Source of the DNA: Rhizobium sp. Root274 | Lineage (GTDB): Bacteria > Pseudomonadota > Alphaproteobacteria > Rhizobiales > Rhizobiaceae | Direction: 5' to 3' | Assembly (NCBI RefSeq): GCF_001429245.1 | Contig: NZ_LMJE01000007.1 | Location: forward strand, 62,001-126,000 | Length of the DNA: 64,000 bases | Part shown: positions 54,976-63,188 of the stretch, in pieces | Numbering within the stretch: the first letter of the stretch is position 1 | Layout: every line of letters starts with the position of its first letter | The notes under the pieces: generated by a model | What the model was told of the DNA's origin: nothing | The model's input: the letters and a program-made list of their open reading frames with translations, nothing else | The model's database searches: none | Program-made: the position numbers and the translations under genes

Positions 54976-56207
54976 CCGACACCGTCCTCGACCGCTTTCT
55001 TCGCTATGTCGTCATCGACACTCAATCCGACCCGACCTCCTCGGCGCAACCATCGACCGAAAAGCAGAAGGATCTCGGCCGCCGCCTCACGTCTGAACTC
55101 CTGGCGCTCGGCCTTTCCGACGCGCATCTCGACGAACACGGCAATGTCTATGCGACCATTCCCGCCAACACGACGAAGGATGTGCCGGTCATCTGCTTCT
55201 GCTCCCATATGGACACCGCTCCTGATTTCACCGGCACCAATGTCCGCCCTCAGATCCTGAGCAACTACCAGGGCGGCGATATCGCCCTTCCCGGAGACAG
55301 CGGCCAGGTGATCCGGGTCGAAGCGCATCCGCAACTGAAGGGCCAGATCGGCAATGACATTGTCACCACCGACGGAACAACGCTTCTCGGTGCCGATGAC
55401 AAGGCCGGCATCGCCGAAATCATGACCGCAGCAGCCCATCTGCTCGCCAGCCCGGACATCCGCCACGGCACGATTAAGATCCTCTTCACCACCGACGAGG
55501 AGATCGGTCGCGGCGCCGACAAGGTAAACCTGGAAAAGCTCGGCGCTCACTTCGCTTACACGCTCGATGGCTCCACCGTCGGCGAGATCGAGAATGAGAC
55601 CTTCTCCGCCGATGGCGTCACGATCGACATCACGGGCGTTGCCATGCATCCGGGTTACGCCAAGGGCAAGATGGAGAACGCGATCAAGATCGCCAGCGAC
55701 ATCGTCGCCCGCCTGCCGCGCGACATCGCACCGGAAACGACGGATGGTAGAGCAGGCTTCATCCATCCGGTCGATCTGTCCGGCAGCATGGAAAGTGCCC
55801 ATCTGCAACTCATTATCCGCGACTTCGACGATCAAGGTCTGGCGGAAAAAGAAGCGCTGTTAAAGGCGATCGCCGAAGACGTCTTGTCCGGCTATCCCGG
55901 CTCGACCACAACCTTCACCGTCAAGCATCAGTACCGCAACATGAAGCAGGTGCTCGACCGCCACCCGGAGATCATGGACAATCTGGCCGAAGCCGTTCGC
56001 CGCGTGGGCCTGGAGCCAGTCCTGCACAGCATCCGCGGCGGCACGGATGGTTCGCGCCTGTCCTTTATGGGGCTGCCCTGCCCCAACATCTATACCGGCG
56101 GCCATGCCTATCACTCGCCTCTCGAATGGGTGAGCGTTCAGGACATGGAAAAGGCCGTGGAGACGATCGTGGCTCTGGTGCAGGTCTGGGAGGAACGGGC
56201 AGCGTAA
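54972..56207 (+). CDS. pepT: Peptidase T (tripeptide aminopeptidase)
   Basis: Zinc aminopeptidase of the M20 family, 411 residues. The metal-binding motifs are FCSHMDTAPDFTGTN, TLLGADDKAGIAEI and FTTDEEIGRGADKV, with GGTDGSRLSFMGLPCPNI and GGHAYHSPLEW in the C-terminal part. It cleaves tripeptides in the cytoplasm. It is translationally coupled to the D,D-carboxypeptidase gene. Confidence 0.94.
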   Translation: MTDTVLDRFLRYVVIDTQSDPTSSAQPSTEKQKDLGRRLTSELLALGLSDAHLDEHGNVYATIPANTTKDVPVICFCSHMDTAPDFTGTNVRPQILSNYQGGDIALPGDSGQVIRVEAHPQLKGQIGNDIVTTDGTTLLGADDKAGIAEIMTAAAHLLASPDIRHGTIKILFTTDEEIGRGADKVNLEKLGAHFAYTLDGSTVGEIENETFSADGVTIDITGVAMHPGYAKGKMENAIKIASDIVARLPRDIAPETTDGRAGFIHPVDLSGSMESAHLQLIIRDFDDQGLAEKEALLKAIAEDVLSGYPGSTTTFTVKHQYRNMKQVLDRHPEIMDNLAEAVRRVGLEPVLHSIRGGTDGSRLSFMGLPCPNIYTGGHAYHSPLEWVSVQDMEKAVETIVALVQVWEERAA

Positions 56208-56235
56208 GAAAGACGAGAACAGACTGCTGCCGAGT

Positions 56236-57768
56236 TTACTCGGCGGCTGACTGCGAAGGCGCCTCGGCATCCACCTGATTGGGATCCCCGGGCCGCGTCT
56301 CTGCTTCGAGATCCGGAAAGGCGACGATGCGCTTGCCGGAGAAATCGGTGTGCACGACGACCAGGCCCTGCTCCTCAAAATAGCCGAGCAGGCGACGGGC
56401 ACGCCGGGCGGAATGCGTGCCATAGGCGCGGGCAATGCGCATGTCGGACGGGCATTCCTCGTTTCGCAAGGCTGCCTTGGCCAAGAGCAGGAACACGCCC
56501 TGCAGATCATCGGAGACCCGCACGGACAGCGACAAGGCCGTTTGCCAGCCTTCGCTCGCCGCCGTTTCCTCGTCGACGCCAGCGCGGGCGACCGCAACGC
56601 GTCGGCGGAACTCACCCATTGGCATCGGCGGGCCGGAGACGCGGCGCATCCGGGCGCGCACCAGGAATTCCTGGTAGAGCACGCTGTCGGTCCGATAAGC
56701 GGCCTGAGGATCGGCCAGGATTTCTGCCAGCACGGCCGACAGCCGCTCCTCGCGTTCCTCCACCGACAGCTCCGCATGGCGGGACGGCATCGAAACGTCA
56801 GCGCTGACAGGTGCGTCGGAAGCCGGCGTAGAGCGGGACAGTTCAGCGAGAATGTCGGTCGTCGGACGCGGGGCCGGTGGCGCACGGCGCACGATTGGCC
56901 GGGTGAATTCTTCCGGATCCGGCGTGAAAATCAGGTCCTCGACATCCTGTGGCGCATCCGGCAGCGGCATCAGGAGCGGCGAGGAAGACCGCGCGGATGT
57001 CTCGACGGTGCCGATGACGATCGGCAACGGGCGGCGTGACAAAGCCGGCCCGAGAGCCACGAAATTGCCGCGCTGCAGGTCGCGGAACATTTCGGCCTGG
57101 CGTCGGTCCATGCCCAAAAGATCGGCGGCGCGCGCCATGTCGATGTCGAGAAAGGTACGGCCCATCAGGAAGTTGGACGCTTCGGCGGCGACGTTCTTGG
57201 CAAGCTTTGCGAGCCGCTGCGTGGCGATGACACCGGCAAGTCCGCGCTTGCGCCCACGGCACATCAGGTTCGTCATCGCACCGAGCGAGACTTTGCGCGC
57301 GTCTTCCGAAACGTCGCCGCCGACAGCAGGCGCAAACATCTGCGCTTCGTCGACGACAACGAGCACGGGATACCAGAATTCGCGATCGGCATCGAAGAGG
57401 CCGTTGAGGAAGGCGCCAGCCGCGCGCATCTGCTGCTCGACATCCAGTCCTTCGAGTGTGAGGACACAGGACACTCGATGGCGGCGAATACGGTCCGCAA
57501 TGCCGATCAGTTCCGCCTCGGTCCGTTCGCCGTCGACGACAACATGGCCGTATTTATCCGACAGCGTGACGAAGTCGCCCTCTGGATCGATGATGACCTG
57601 CTGCACCCAGGGCGCAGACTGTTCGAGCAGGCGCCGCAACAGATGCGACTTGCCCGACCCCGAATTGCCCTGCACGAGCAGGCGCGTGGCGAGAAGCTCC
57701 TCGATATCGAGCTTGGCAGGCTGACCGCCCTGCACCGTTCCCATATCGATCCCGACTTTCAACTGCAC
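56236..57768 (-). CDS. HerA-like FtsK-superfamily ATPase, solitary
   Basis: 510 residues of the FtsK-HerA ATPase family. The P-loop QGNSGSGKSHLLRRL (residues 34-41) is followed by IDPEGDFVTLSD, Walker B LVVVDEAQMFAP (Asp140, Glu141) and IATQRLAKLAKNVAAE. A Pro-rich linker separates a C-terminal winged-helix-like part (ARAYGTHSARRARRLLGYFEEQGLVV). In archaea HerA works with NurA; no NurA, nuclease or SIR2-like partner is adjacent. The function in this branch is unknown. It converges on pepT. Confidence 0.85.
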   Translation of the reverse strand: MQLKVGIDMGTVQGGQPAKLDIEELLATRLLVQGNSGSGKSHLLRRLLEQSAPWVQQVIIDPEGDFVTLSDKYGHVVVDGERTEAELIGIADRIRRHRVSCVLTLEGLDVEQQMRAAGAFLNGLFDADREFWYPVLVVVDEAQMFAPAVGGDVSEDARKVSLGAMTNLMCRGRKRGLAGVIATQRLAKLAKNVAAEASNFLMGRTFLDIDMARAADLLGMDRRQAEMFRDLQRGNFVALGPALSRRPLPIVIGTVETSARSSSPLLMPLPDAPQDVEDLIFTPDPEEFTRPIVRRAPPAPRPTTDILAELSRSTPASDAPVSADVSMPSRHAELSVEEREERLSAVLAEILADPQAAYRTDSVLYQEFLVRARMRRVSGPPMPMGEFRRRVAVARAGVDEETAASEGWQTALSLSVRVSDDLQGVFLLLAKAALRNEECPSDMRIARAYGTHSARRARRLLGYFEEQGLVVVHTDFSGKRIVAFPDLEAETRPGDPNQVDAEAPSQSAAE

Positions 57769-57990
57769 AGACTCCTGAATGCTTGGAATGCCCTGACTGC
57801 ATTGACCAGACGTCTCTAACAGACTTGCACCCGCACGTCCGAACGCGCTGCGCGAAACCCACAGGCAATACGGCGGCGGTTGCCGAAAATCGGCACGTCC
57901 GCAGACGATCTGTATGACGATTCGCTGGTGTTTTCTGTCTAGCAGTCATTGCTGGTCATCACCAAGACGATGCGCGGCAACAGACCCATG

Positions 57991-58024
57991 GCAATCCGGC
58001 CCCCCGATGTGGGAGCCGGATTGC
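57991..58024. repeat. 10-bp inverted repeat after the DUF1127-like gene
   Basis: GCAATCCGGC (57991-58000) and GCCGGATTGC (58015-58024) are perfect arms around a 14-base loop, beginning 6 bases past the stop of the DUF1127-like gene. There is no T-run on either side, so it may stabilise the 3' end rather than terminate by itself. Confidence 0.55.
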
Positions 58025-58029
58025 AAGGA

Positions 58030-58266
58030 TCAGACACGGAGATCCCAAAGCGACAGTCGCGAAGGCAGGCGCCGGTCTCCATCGACCGGCAGACCGATGT
58101 CTTCCCGCATGCGGTCCGAGAGACCCAAGGCCAGGTTCCGGCGTTGCTGCTGACGCCAGGCAGCCGAGAGAACGGCAAGTGCAATGCGCCAGGCCCCGAA
58201 CCGCTCGACCAGATCCTGTATTTTGTCTTTGAGGGAAATCTCAACCAGTGATTGTTCATCGCGCAT
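58030..58266 (-). CDS. DUF1127-like small protein
   Basis: 78 residues. The segment NLALGLSDRMREDIGLPVD matches the DUF1127 motif; the N-terminal helix KDKIQDLVERFGAWRIALAV precedes it. The ATG at 58266 was chosen. It lies 154 bp downstream of a 30-residue ORF on the same strand and is followed by a hairpin. Function unknown; a second DUF1127 gene lies at 38622. Confidence 0.72.
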   Translation of the reverse strand: MRDEQSLVEISLKDKIQDLVERFGAWRIALAVLSAAWRQQQRRNLALGLSDRMREDIGLPVDGDRRLPSRLSLWDLRV

Positions 58267-58420
58267 GATTGCTCCGCCCCGGAACGCGCCAGCGACCGGG
58301 TCCTTTCGGTGATGAAAAGCGACGCGGATCGAACCTGAAGACACGACAAGGCGTGCGAGAGGCCATTCACGTCAGAAGGATGAAATGCCTAAAAAGGCCG
58401 GAAACTGACCGAAGAGACGA

Positions 58421-58513
58421 TCAGCGGGTGGTTCGCACGCAGCCGAGGGAAGCTGGATTATATGCGAACACCGATCCGCCAGAAAGGCGCATGTACGTCG
58501 AAGTATGAGTCAT
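58421..58513 (-). CDS. Candidate 30-residue small protein with a perfect Shine-Dalgarno
   Basis: An ATG at 58513 opens a 30-codon frame (MTHTSTYMRLSGGSVFAYNP, then ASLGCVRTTR) ending at 58421. AGGAGG stands exactly six bases before the ATG, the strongest ribosome binding site in this region. It is flanked by the CorC/HlyC gene upstream and the DUF1127-like gene downstream, both on the same strand. I recognise no family. It could be a regulatory leader peptide or a small functional protein. Confidence 0.55.
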   Translation of the reverse strand: MTHTSTYMRLSGGSVFAYNPASLGCVRTTR

Positions 58514-58614
58514 CTGTCGCCTCCTGTTGCTTGAGTTGCGGATGAAGGGAACATGCCATGCAGAATCACGGTCTGCAACCCCGCAATTCGAGATTGCAAA
58601 ACTTCGATGCCTCC

Positions 58615-58630
58615 GTTGCATAGATGCAAC
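58615..58630. promoter_or_regulatory. Perfect palindrome, candidate operator
   Basis: GTTGCATAGATGCAAC has two 7-bp arms with a 2-base spacer. It lies about 102 bp upstream of the ATG of the small ORF and 52 bp after the CorC/HlyC gene. The size and symmetry fit the operator of a dimeric regulator; the protein is unknown. A further TTGCA copy lies nearby (58593-58599). Confidence 0.5.
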
Positions 58631-58681
58631 ATAGTGTCGCAGGGGAAGGAAGACCGAGGGAGAATTAGGCGGCGCTAGCGC

Positions 58682-59974
58682 CTAGTCCTGATGGCGCGAG
58701 ACCAGCAGCTTGTCGATTCGCCTACCATCAAGGTCTACGACTTCAAACCGCCAGCCACCCTTGACGAAGCTTTCGCCAAGCTCGGGAATCCGCTTCATCT
58801 CGTCGAGCACGAAACCGGCGACGGTGGTGTAGTCCAGATCAGGATCGACAGGAACGCGGATGACCTCGACGAATTCATCGATCGGTGTCCAGCCGGCAAC
58901 CAGGTAGGATCCGTCCTCGCGCTGGAACATCGCCTGTTCCTCACCCTCGTCCTGCTGGAAGGCGCCGGTGATTGCCTCCAGGATATCGCCGGACGTGACG
59001 ATCCCTTCGAAGTGCCCGTATTCGTCATAGACAAGCACCATATGCAGCGGCGTCCGACGCAGCGCCTCGATGATGTCGGTCGCCTTGGACAGGTCCGAGA
59101 CCACGGGCACATCCGTGACCAGGCTTGCGAGGTCGCTGGCGCTTCCCATGGCGAGCCGCTCGTAAAGCGTCTTGGCCAGCAGCACGCCGATGATTTCGTC
59201 GGAATCGCCCCGGCGCACGGGGATGCGCGAGTGCGGGCTGTCACGCAGCACCTCGCGCACCTCGTCGATCGTATCCTCGACATCGAGAATGAGGACGTCG
59301 CGGCGCGGCGTCATCAACCCGCGTGCCGTCCGATCGGCAAGGCGCATGACACCCGACAGCATCGCCGATTCTCCCGCCTCGATCACACCCGCGCTATGGG
59401 CCTCGGCCAGCACCGAGCGGATTTCCTCATCGGTCACCTTGCCGCCGCCATCACCGCTCTGCCCAAGCAGAGACAGGACCAGCTTTCCCGAACCGTCGAG
59501 CAGCCAGACCAGCGGAGCCGCGACCTTGGACAGTATAGACATGGCTGGCGCCATACGGGCGGCGACGCCCTCGGCATTGCGCAGCGCCACCTGTTTGGGC
59601 ACGAGTTCACCGACGATCAGCGAGAGATAGGTGATCAGCACGACCACGGAACCGACGCCCAGCGCGTCCGCTACCGTTTCAGACAGACCCTGCGCGATAA
59701 GCCATGATGATAGCCGCGCGCCAAGTGTGGCGCCGGAAAATGCACCGGACAGCACACCGACCAAGGTGATGCCGATCTGCACGGTGGACAGGAAGCGACC
59801 GGGATCGGAAGCGAGGCGAAGAGCGATCTGTGCCCCGCGGCTGCCCTGCTCTGCCAGAATCTTCAAGCGTGCCGGGCGGGCGGAAACGACGGCCAGTTCC
59901 GACATGGCGAGGATACCGTTCAGCACGGTCAGGAAAAGGACGATTGAAATTTCGATAAACAAAACGCTGAGCAA
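58682..59974 (-). CDS. CorC/HlyC-family protein (DUF21, CBS pair, transporter-associated domain)
   Basis: 430 residues: an N-terminal DUF21 membrane domain with three to four segments (LFIEISIVLFLTVLNGILAM, GITLVGVLSGAFSGATLG), a CBS pair around residues 210-330 (GLMTPRRDVLILD, SRIPVRRGDSDEIIGVLL), and a C-terminal CorC_HlyC domain (EFVEVIRVPVDPDLDYTTVA). These proteins act in magnesium or cobalt efflux or membrane integrity. The TTG at 59974 is the likely start, three bases after AGGAGCC. It is followed by the small-ORF region. Confidence 0.86.
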   Translation of the reverse strand: MLSVLFIEISIVLFLTVLNGILAMSELAVVSARPARLKILAEQGSRGAQIALRLASDPGRFLSTVQIGITLVGVLSGAFSGATLGARLSSWLIAQGLSETVADALGVGSVVVLITYLSLIVGELVPKQVALRNAEGVAARMAPAMSILSKVAAPLVWLLDGSGKLVLSLLGQSGDGGGKVTDEEIRSVLAEAHSAGVIEAGESAMLSGVMRLADRTARGLMTPRRDVLILDVEDTIDEVREVLRDSPHSRIPVRRGDSDEIIGVLLAKTLYERLAMGSASDLASLVTDVPVVSDLSKATDIIEALRRTPLHMVLVYDEYGHFEGIVTSGDILEAITGAFQQDEGEEQAMFQREDGSYLVAGWTPIDEFVEVIRVPVDPDLDYTTVAGFVLDEMKRIPELGESFVKGGWRFEVVDLDGRRIDKLLVSRHQD

Positions 59975-60076
59975 GGCTCCTCTACACCGACACGACCGCC
60001 GGCCAATGGTCTCCCGTACCTAGCACGCCACGCCACGCCGACAAAGCCGAAAGCCTCGAAAACCGGGATGAGGCGT

Positions 60077-60907
60077 TCAGGCCCACGCCATAACAGGCTC
60101 TTCGGCGACGGCAAGCCCCATGCCCTGCATCAGCCGGCGGGTGGAGAAATCCTGGCGGCCGGAGGTGAAGACCGCAAAGTCGAACCCCTCGGGATGCTCC
60201 GCCCCCTCGACCAGCGGTACGAGCCGGCGTGCCTGACGGGCAATGGCTTCCGCCGGATCGAGCCAGTCCACCGGCCAGGGTGCCAGCCGTCGAAAGACAT
60301 TGGCGAGGAAGGGGTAATGCGTACAGGCAAGCACGACGATATCGGTGCGCGCCTCGTCCTTCTCGACAAAGCAGGGCGCGATTTCAGCCAGTACGGCCGC
60401 ATCGTCCATCGCTTCGCCCCGGATATAGGCCTCTGCCATGCGCGCGAGGTTTTCCGACCCGACAAGACGCACATGGCATTGCGAGGCAAAGGACTGGATG
60501 AGATCTCGGGTATAGGCGCGCTTGACGGTCCCCGGTGTCGCCAGCACCGAGACGAGCCCCGAGCGCGTACGCTCGGCGGCAGGTTTGATGGCTGGAACCG
60601 TCCCGATGAACCGCATCGCGGGAAAGGCTTCGCGCAGTTCAGCACCCGCCAGCGTGAAGGCGGTGTTGCAGGCGACGATCACCGCTTCCGGATCATAACG
60701 TTTAAGAAGACCGTCAAAGAGCGCGATGATCCGCGCCTTGAGCGGCCCCTCTTCCCAACCGCCATAGGGAAAGCCGGCATCGTCGGCCACATAGATGAAG
60801 CCGCGCTCAGGCATCAGCAGCCGCGCCTCGCGCAGCACGGTGAGGCCGCCAATGCCCGAATCGAAAACCAGAATGGGCTTCAGATCATTCGCCGCTGGCA
60901 TCGCCAT
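60077..60907 (-). CDS. murI: Glutamate racemase
   Basis: Supplies D-glutamate for peptidoglycan. 276 residues from the ATG at 60907. The catalytic cysteines Cys80 (VACNTAF) and Cys195 (LACTHYPF) are both present, with [16 protein letters not shown] at the N-terminus and [11 protein letters not shown]. An ATG at 60925 is also in frame. Either start overlaps the end of trmJ upstream, so the genes are coupled. Confidence 0.94.
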   Translation of the reverse strand: MAMPAANDLKPILVFDSGIGGLTVLREARLLMPERGFIYVADDAGFPYGGWEEGPLKARIIALFDGLLKRYDPEAVIVACNTAFTLAGAELREAFPAMRFIGTVPAIKPAAERTRSGLVSVLATPGTVKRAYTRDLIQSFASQCHVRLVGSENLARMAEAYIRGEAMDDAAVLAEIAPCFVEKDEARTDIVVLACTHYPFLANVFRRLAPWPVDWLDPAEAIARQARRLVPLVEGAEHPEGFDFAVFTSGRQDFSTRRLMQGMGLAVAEEPVMAWA

Positions 60908-61721
60908 CTGTGTTTGTGTCCTCATCGCCGCGCACAGGAACCGCCGGAGCTCGCTGACCTCGCCGGGAGAAACGGTCGAGAGACGAAATCACGCCTCGCA
61001 CCACATGGATCTCCGGCGTGGTGAAAGCACGCCGGCTGAGCACCGCCCTCAGATTCTCCACCATCCTGGCTTTTTTATGCGGTGGGTGAAAATAACCACG
61101 CGCATCGAGCGCCTCCTCGACGTGATCGAACAGGCCGACCAGCTCGTCCTTGGTCGCCATCGGTTGCTCGGGCGCATCGAAAGGCACGGCATGCACATCG
61201 TTCAAGCTGGACTTCATCCACTCGTAGGACATCAACAGCACCGCCTGTGCAATATTGAGCGAGGCGAAGGCAGGATTGACCGGGAAGGTGACGATTTCGT
61301 CGGCGAGCGCGACATCCTCGTTCGAAAGGCCGGATTTCTCGCGGCCGAACAGGATGCCGGTCTTTTCCCCGGCCTTGAATTTGTGGCGCAGGGTTTCGGC
61401 AGCCGTCACGGGGGAGCGCACCGGCTTGAAGCCGTCGCGGGACCGCGCGGTGGTCGCGTAGACGAAATTCAGGTCGGCGATCGCCTCTTCGAGGGTGTCG
61501 TAGACGACGGCCCCGTCGATGACGTGATCGGCCTTTGAAGCGGCAGCACGCGCCTTGTCAGACGGCCAGCCGTCGCGCGGCTTGACGAGACGCAGTTCGA
61601 CCAGGCCGAAATTCGCCATCGCGCGCGCCACCCTGCCGATGTTTTCGCCGAGTTGCGGCTCCACCAGAATGATCGCCGGCCCTTCGGCCAGCATAATGCG
61701 CTCGCTGTTCGTTCCCGCCAT
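60885..61721 (-). CDS. trmJ: tRNA (cytidine/uridine-2'-O-)-methyltransferase TrmJ
   Basis: SpoU-family knotted methyltransferase for position 32 of tRNA. 278 residues from the ATG at 61721, preceded by AAGAAGGGCG. Motifs: [40 protein letters not shown] and [20 protein letters not shown]. It has a C-terminal extension rich in acidic residues. The 3' end overlaps murI by about 23 bp. TrmJ and ttcA (50057) both target position 32 of tRNA, although they are not adjacent. Confidence 0.92.
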   Translation of the reverse strand: MAGTNSERIMLAEGPAIILVEPQLGENIGRVARAMANFGLVELRLVKPRDGWPSDKARAAASKADHVIDGAVVYDTLEEAIADLNFVYATTARSRDGFKPVRSPVTAAETLRHKFKAGEKTGILFGREKSGLSNEDVALADEIVTFPVNPAFASLNIAQAVLLMSYEWMKSSLNDVHAVPFDAPEQPMATKDELVGLFDHVEEALDARGYFHPPHKKARMVENLRAVLSRRAFTTPEIHVVRGVISSLDRFSRRGQRAPAVPVRGDEDTNTDGDASGE

Positions 61722-61788
61722 GATCCGCCCTTCTTGAAACAATCCGGGCTCCCATTCGCACAAATTGACGGCGCCTGAAAGGGGCCGG

Positions 61789-62364
61789 TTACTGCTTCGG
61801 CCAGGATCCCGTCACGAGAAAGTCGAGATAGGCATGGGTCAGCGCCGCGTATTCGGCTTTCACCGACGTGTCGAGCTTGTCGGCGCCATAGTCGTGGTTC
61901 CAGAAGTTGTCGATGACATAGCGGCCGTTCTGCTCGATCACATGAAAGATGGTCATCGGCTCCTTCAGGTTCGGCGGATTGCCGAAACAGGAACTGGCGT
62001 CGAAATAGACGGCGACAGGCGTGACCGCGCCGATGGCCGGGCGGGTCTCAAAGCGAACATCCTTGAGCGGGCAGGAATCCTGACCTCCGATTACCACGTC
62101 ATAACCCGTCATATAGCCCTGGCCGTCCTGGAGCTCGTCCACCTTCTGTGCAAGCCGGTAAACCTCGACGAAGCTTGCGCTGTAGATCGATCCGAGAAGG
62201 TTCTCGTCGAAATAATCCTGGGCGTCCACGGCGGGCTGCCCCTCGCCTTGCCACCCGGCAACCGCCATCACGGTCCTGACCGGATCAACGGGGTCCGCGG
62301 AGAAGGCGGGCGGGGCCAGAAGCACTGATGCAAGGGTTACGATAAGCGGGAAGAACTTTGTCAT
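61789..62364 (-). CDS. Secreted protein of unknown function, paralogue 1
   Basis: 191 residues with a signal peptide (MTKFFPLIVTLASVLLAPPA). The mature part shares with its upstream neighbour the blocks GGQDSCPLKDVRFE, SSCFGN and MTIFHVIEQNGRYVIDNFW, including two cysteines likely to form a disulfide. It starts 8 bp after the stop of paralogue 2, on the same strand. I do not recognise a described family. The ATG at 62364 gives a normal signal peptide; an upstream start adds four residues. Confidence 0.75.
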   Translation of the reverse strand: MTKFFPLIVTLASVLLAPPAFSADPVDPVRTVMAVAGWQGEGQPAVDAQDYFDENLLGSIYSASFVEVYRLAQKVDELQDGQGYMTGYDVVIGGQDSCPLKDVRFETRPAIGAVTPVAVYFDASSCFGNPPNLKEPMTIFHVIEQNGRYVIDNFWNHDYGADKLDTSVKAEYAALTHAYLDFLVTGSWPKQ

Positions 62365-62372
62365 GGCCGACC

Positions 62373-62921
62373 TCACTCGCCGCCCTGCGCCTTCAGGTCC
62401 TGCTTGATCGAATTGCCGGAATTGCCGTCCACCACCGGATAGATGTCATCAATGACGGCATGACCCTTCTCGGTGACGACGTGGAAGATCAGTACGGTGT
62501 CGGGTGCGTCGGTCGTTTCCGAATAACAGCTGCGGTTGTTGAACAGCGCGGTGACCTGACCGTCCCCATCGTCTTCGATGCGGATGTTCTTGAAGGGGCA
62601 ACCGTCCTGACCCTGAGCGATCGGATCATAGTCGAAGGGAAAGCCGGTCGTCTCTCCTTCCGGCAGGTCGAAGGGCGGGTTTTTCGAGGCCGCGTGGAAA
62701 GCAGCAGCAAAATCCGCGCTGAAAACGCGCTTAAGGCGCTCCTCGCTGAAGACCTTCTCTTCGCTGCCACTCGATCCTTCTTCCCAGTTGCGCGCCGTCG
62801 CCTCGACGATTTCCCGCACCGGCGCGGTGAGATCGGCCGCAAGCGCGCAAGTGCCCGGTGCCATCGTCGAAAGCAAGACCAGACCGGCCCTCAGCATCTT
62901 CATGGAAATCCCTTTCATCAT
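62373..62921 (-). CDS. Secreted protein of unknown function, paralogue 2
   Basis: 182 residues with a signal peptide (MKMLRAGLVLLSTMAPGTCALAA). Shares GQGQDGCPFKNIRIE, RSCYSE and LIFHVVTEKGHAVIDD with paralogue 1, in the same order and with both cysteines. The two genes probably arose by tandem duplication, though they have diverged strongly. Predicted periplasmic. The ATG at 62921 is one of several Met starts close together. Confidence 0.75.
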   Translation of the reverse strand: MMKGISMKMLRAGLVLLSTMAPGTCALAADLTAPVREIVEATARNWEEGSSGSEEKVFSEERLKRVFSADFAAAFHAASKNPPFDLPEGETTGFPFDYDPIAQGQDGCPFKNIRIEDDGDGQVTALFNNRSCYSETTDAPDTVLIFHVVTEKGHAVIDDIYPVVDGNSGNSIKQDLKAQGGE

Positions 62922-63097
62922 ATTTTCCTGTCCAGCTTTGCTGCGAAACGGAGACCAAGGCTCGAAGCGCCGCACAGGCATTGCGTCTAGTCCTAGCGCA
63001 AGTCAGCGTCCACGACCGCGTCCAAGTTTGGGAGAATTCCGGCTTTCTAAGCCCAAAGTCGCGGGCGCAGAATCTGCCCTAAAACCCCCGGGACTGT

Positions 63098-63125
63098 TTG
63101 CCTTCAGATGAGAGAATGTTATAGG
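63098..63125 (+). promoter_or_regulatory. Candidate icd promoter
   Basis: TTGCCT (63098-63103) and TATAGG (63120-63125) are 16 bp apart, matching four of six bases at each element. It lies 63 bp upstream of the icd start codon, which has the RBS GTGAGGA. The call rests on position and partial consensus only. Confidence 0.33.
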
Positions 63126-63188
63126 CAGCCATTGGCGCAGCGCCCCTCCCCTTGGCCTGCGCGTCAGGCAAAACCCGTGAGGATATTC

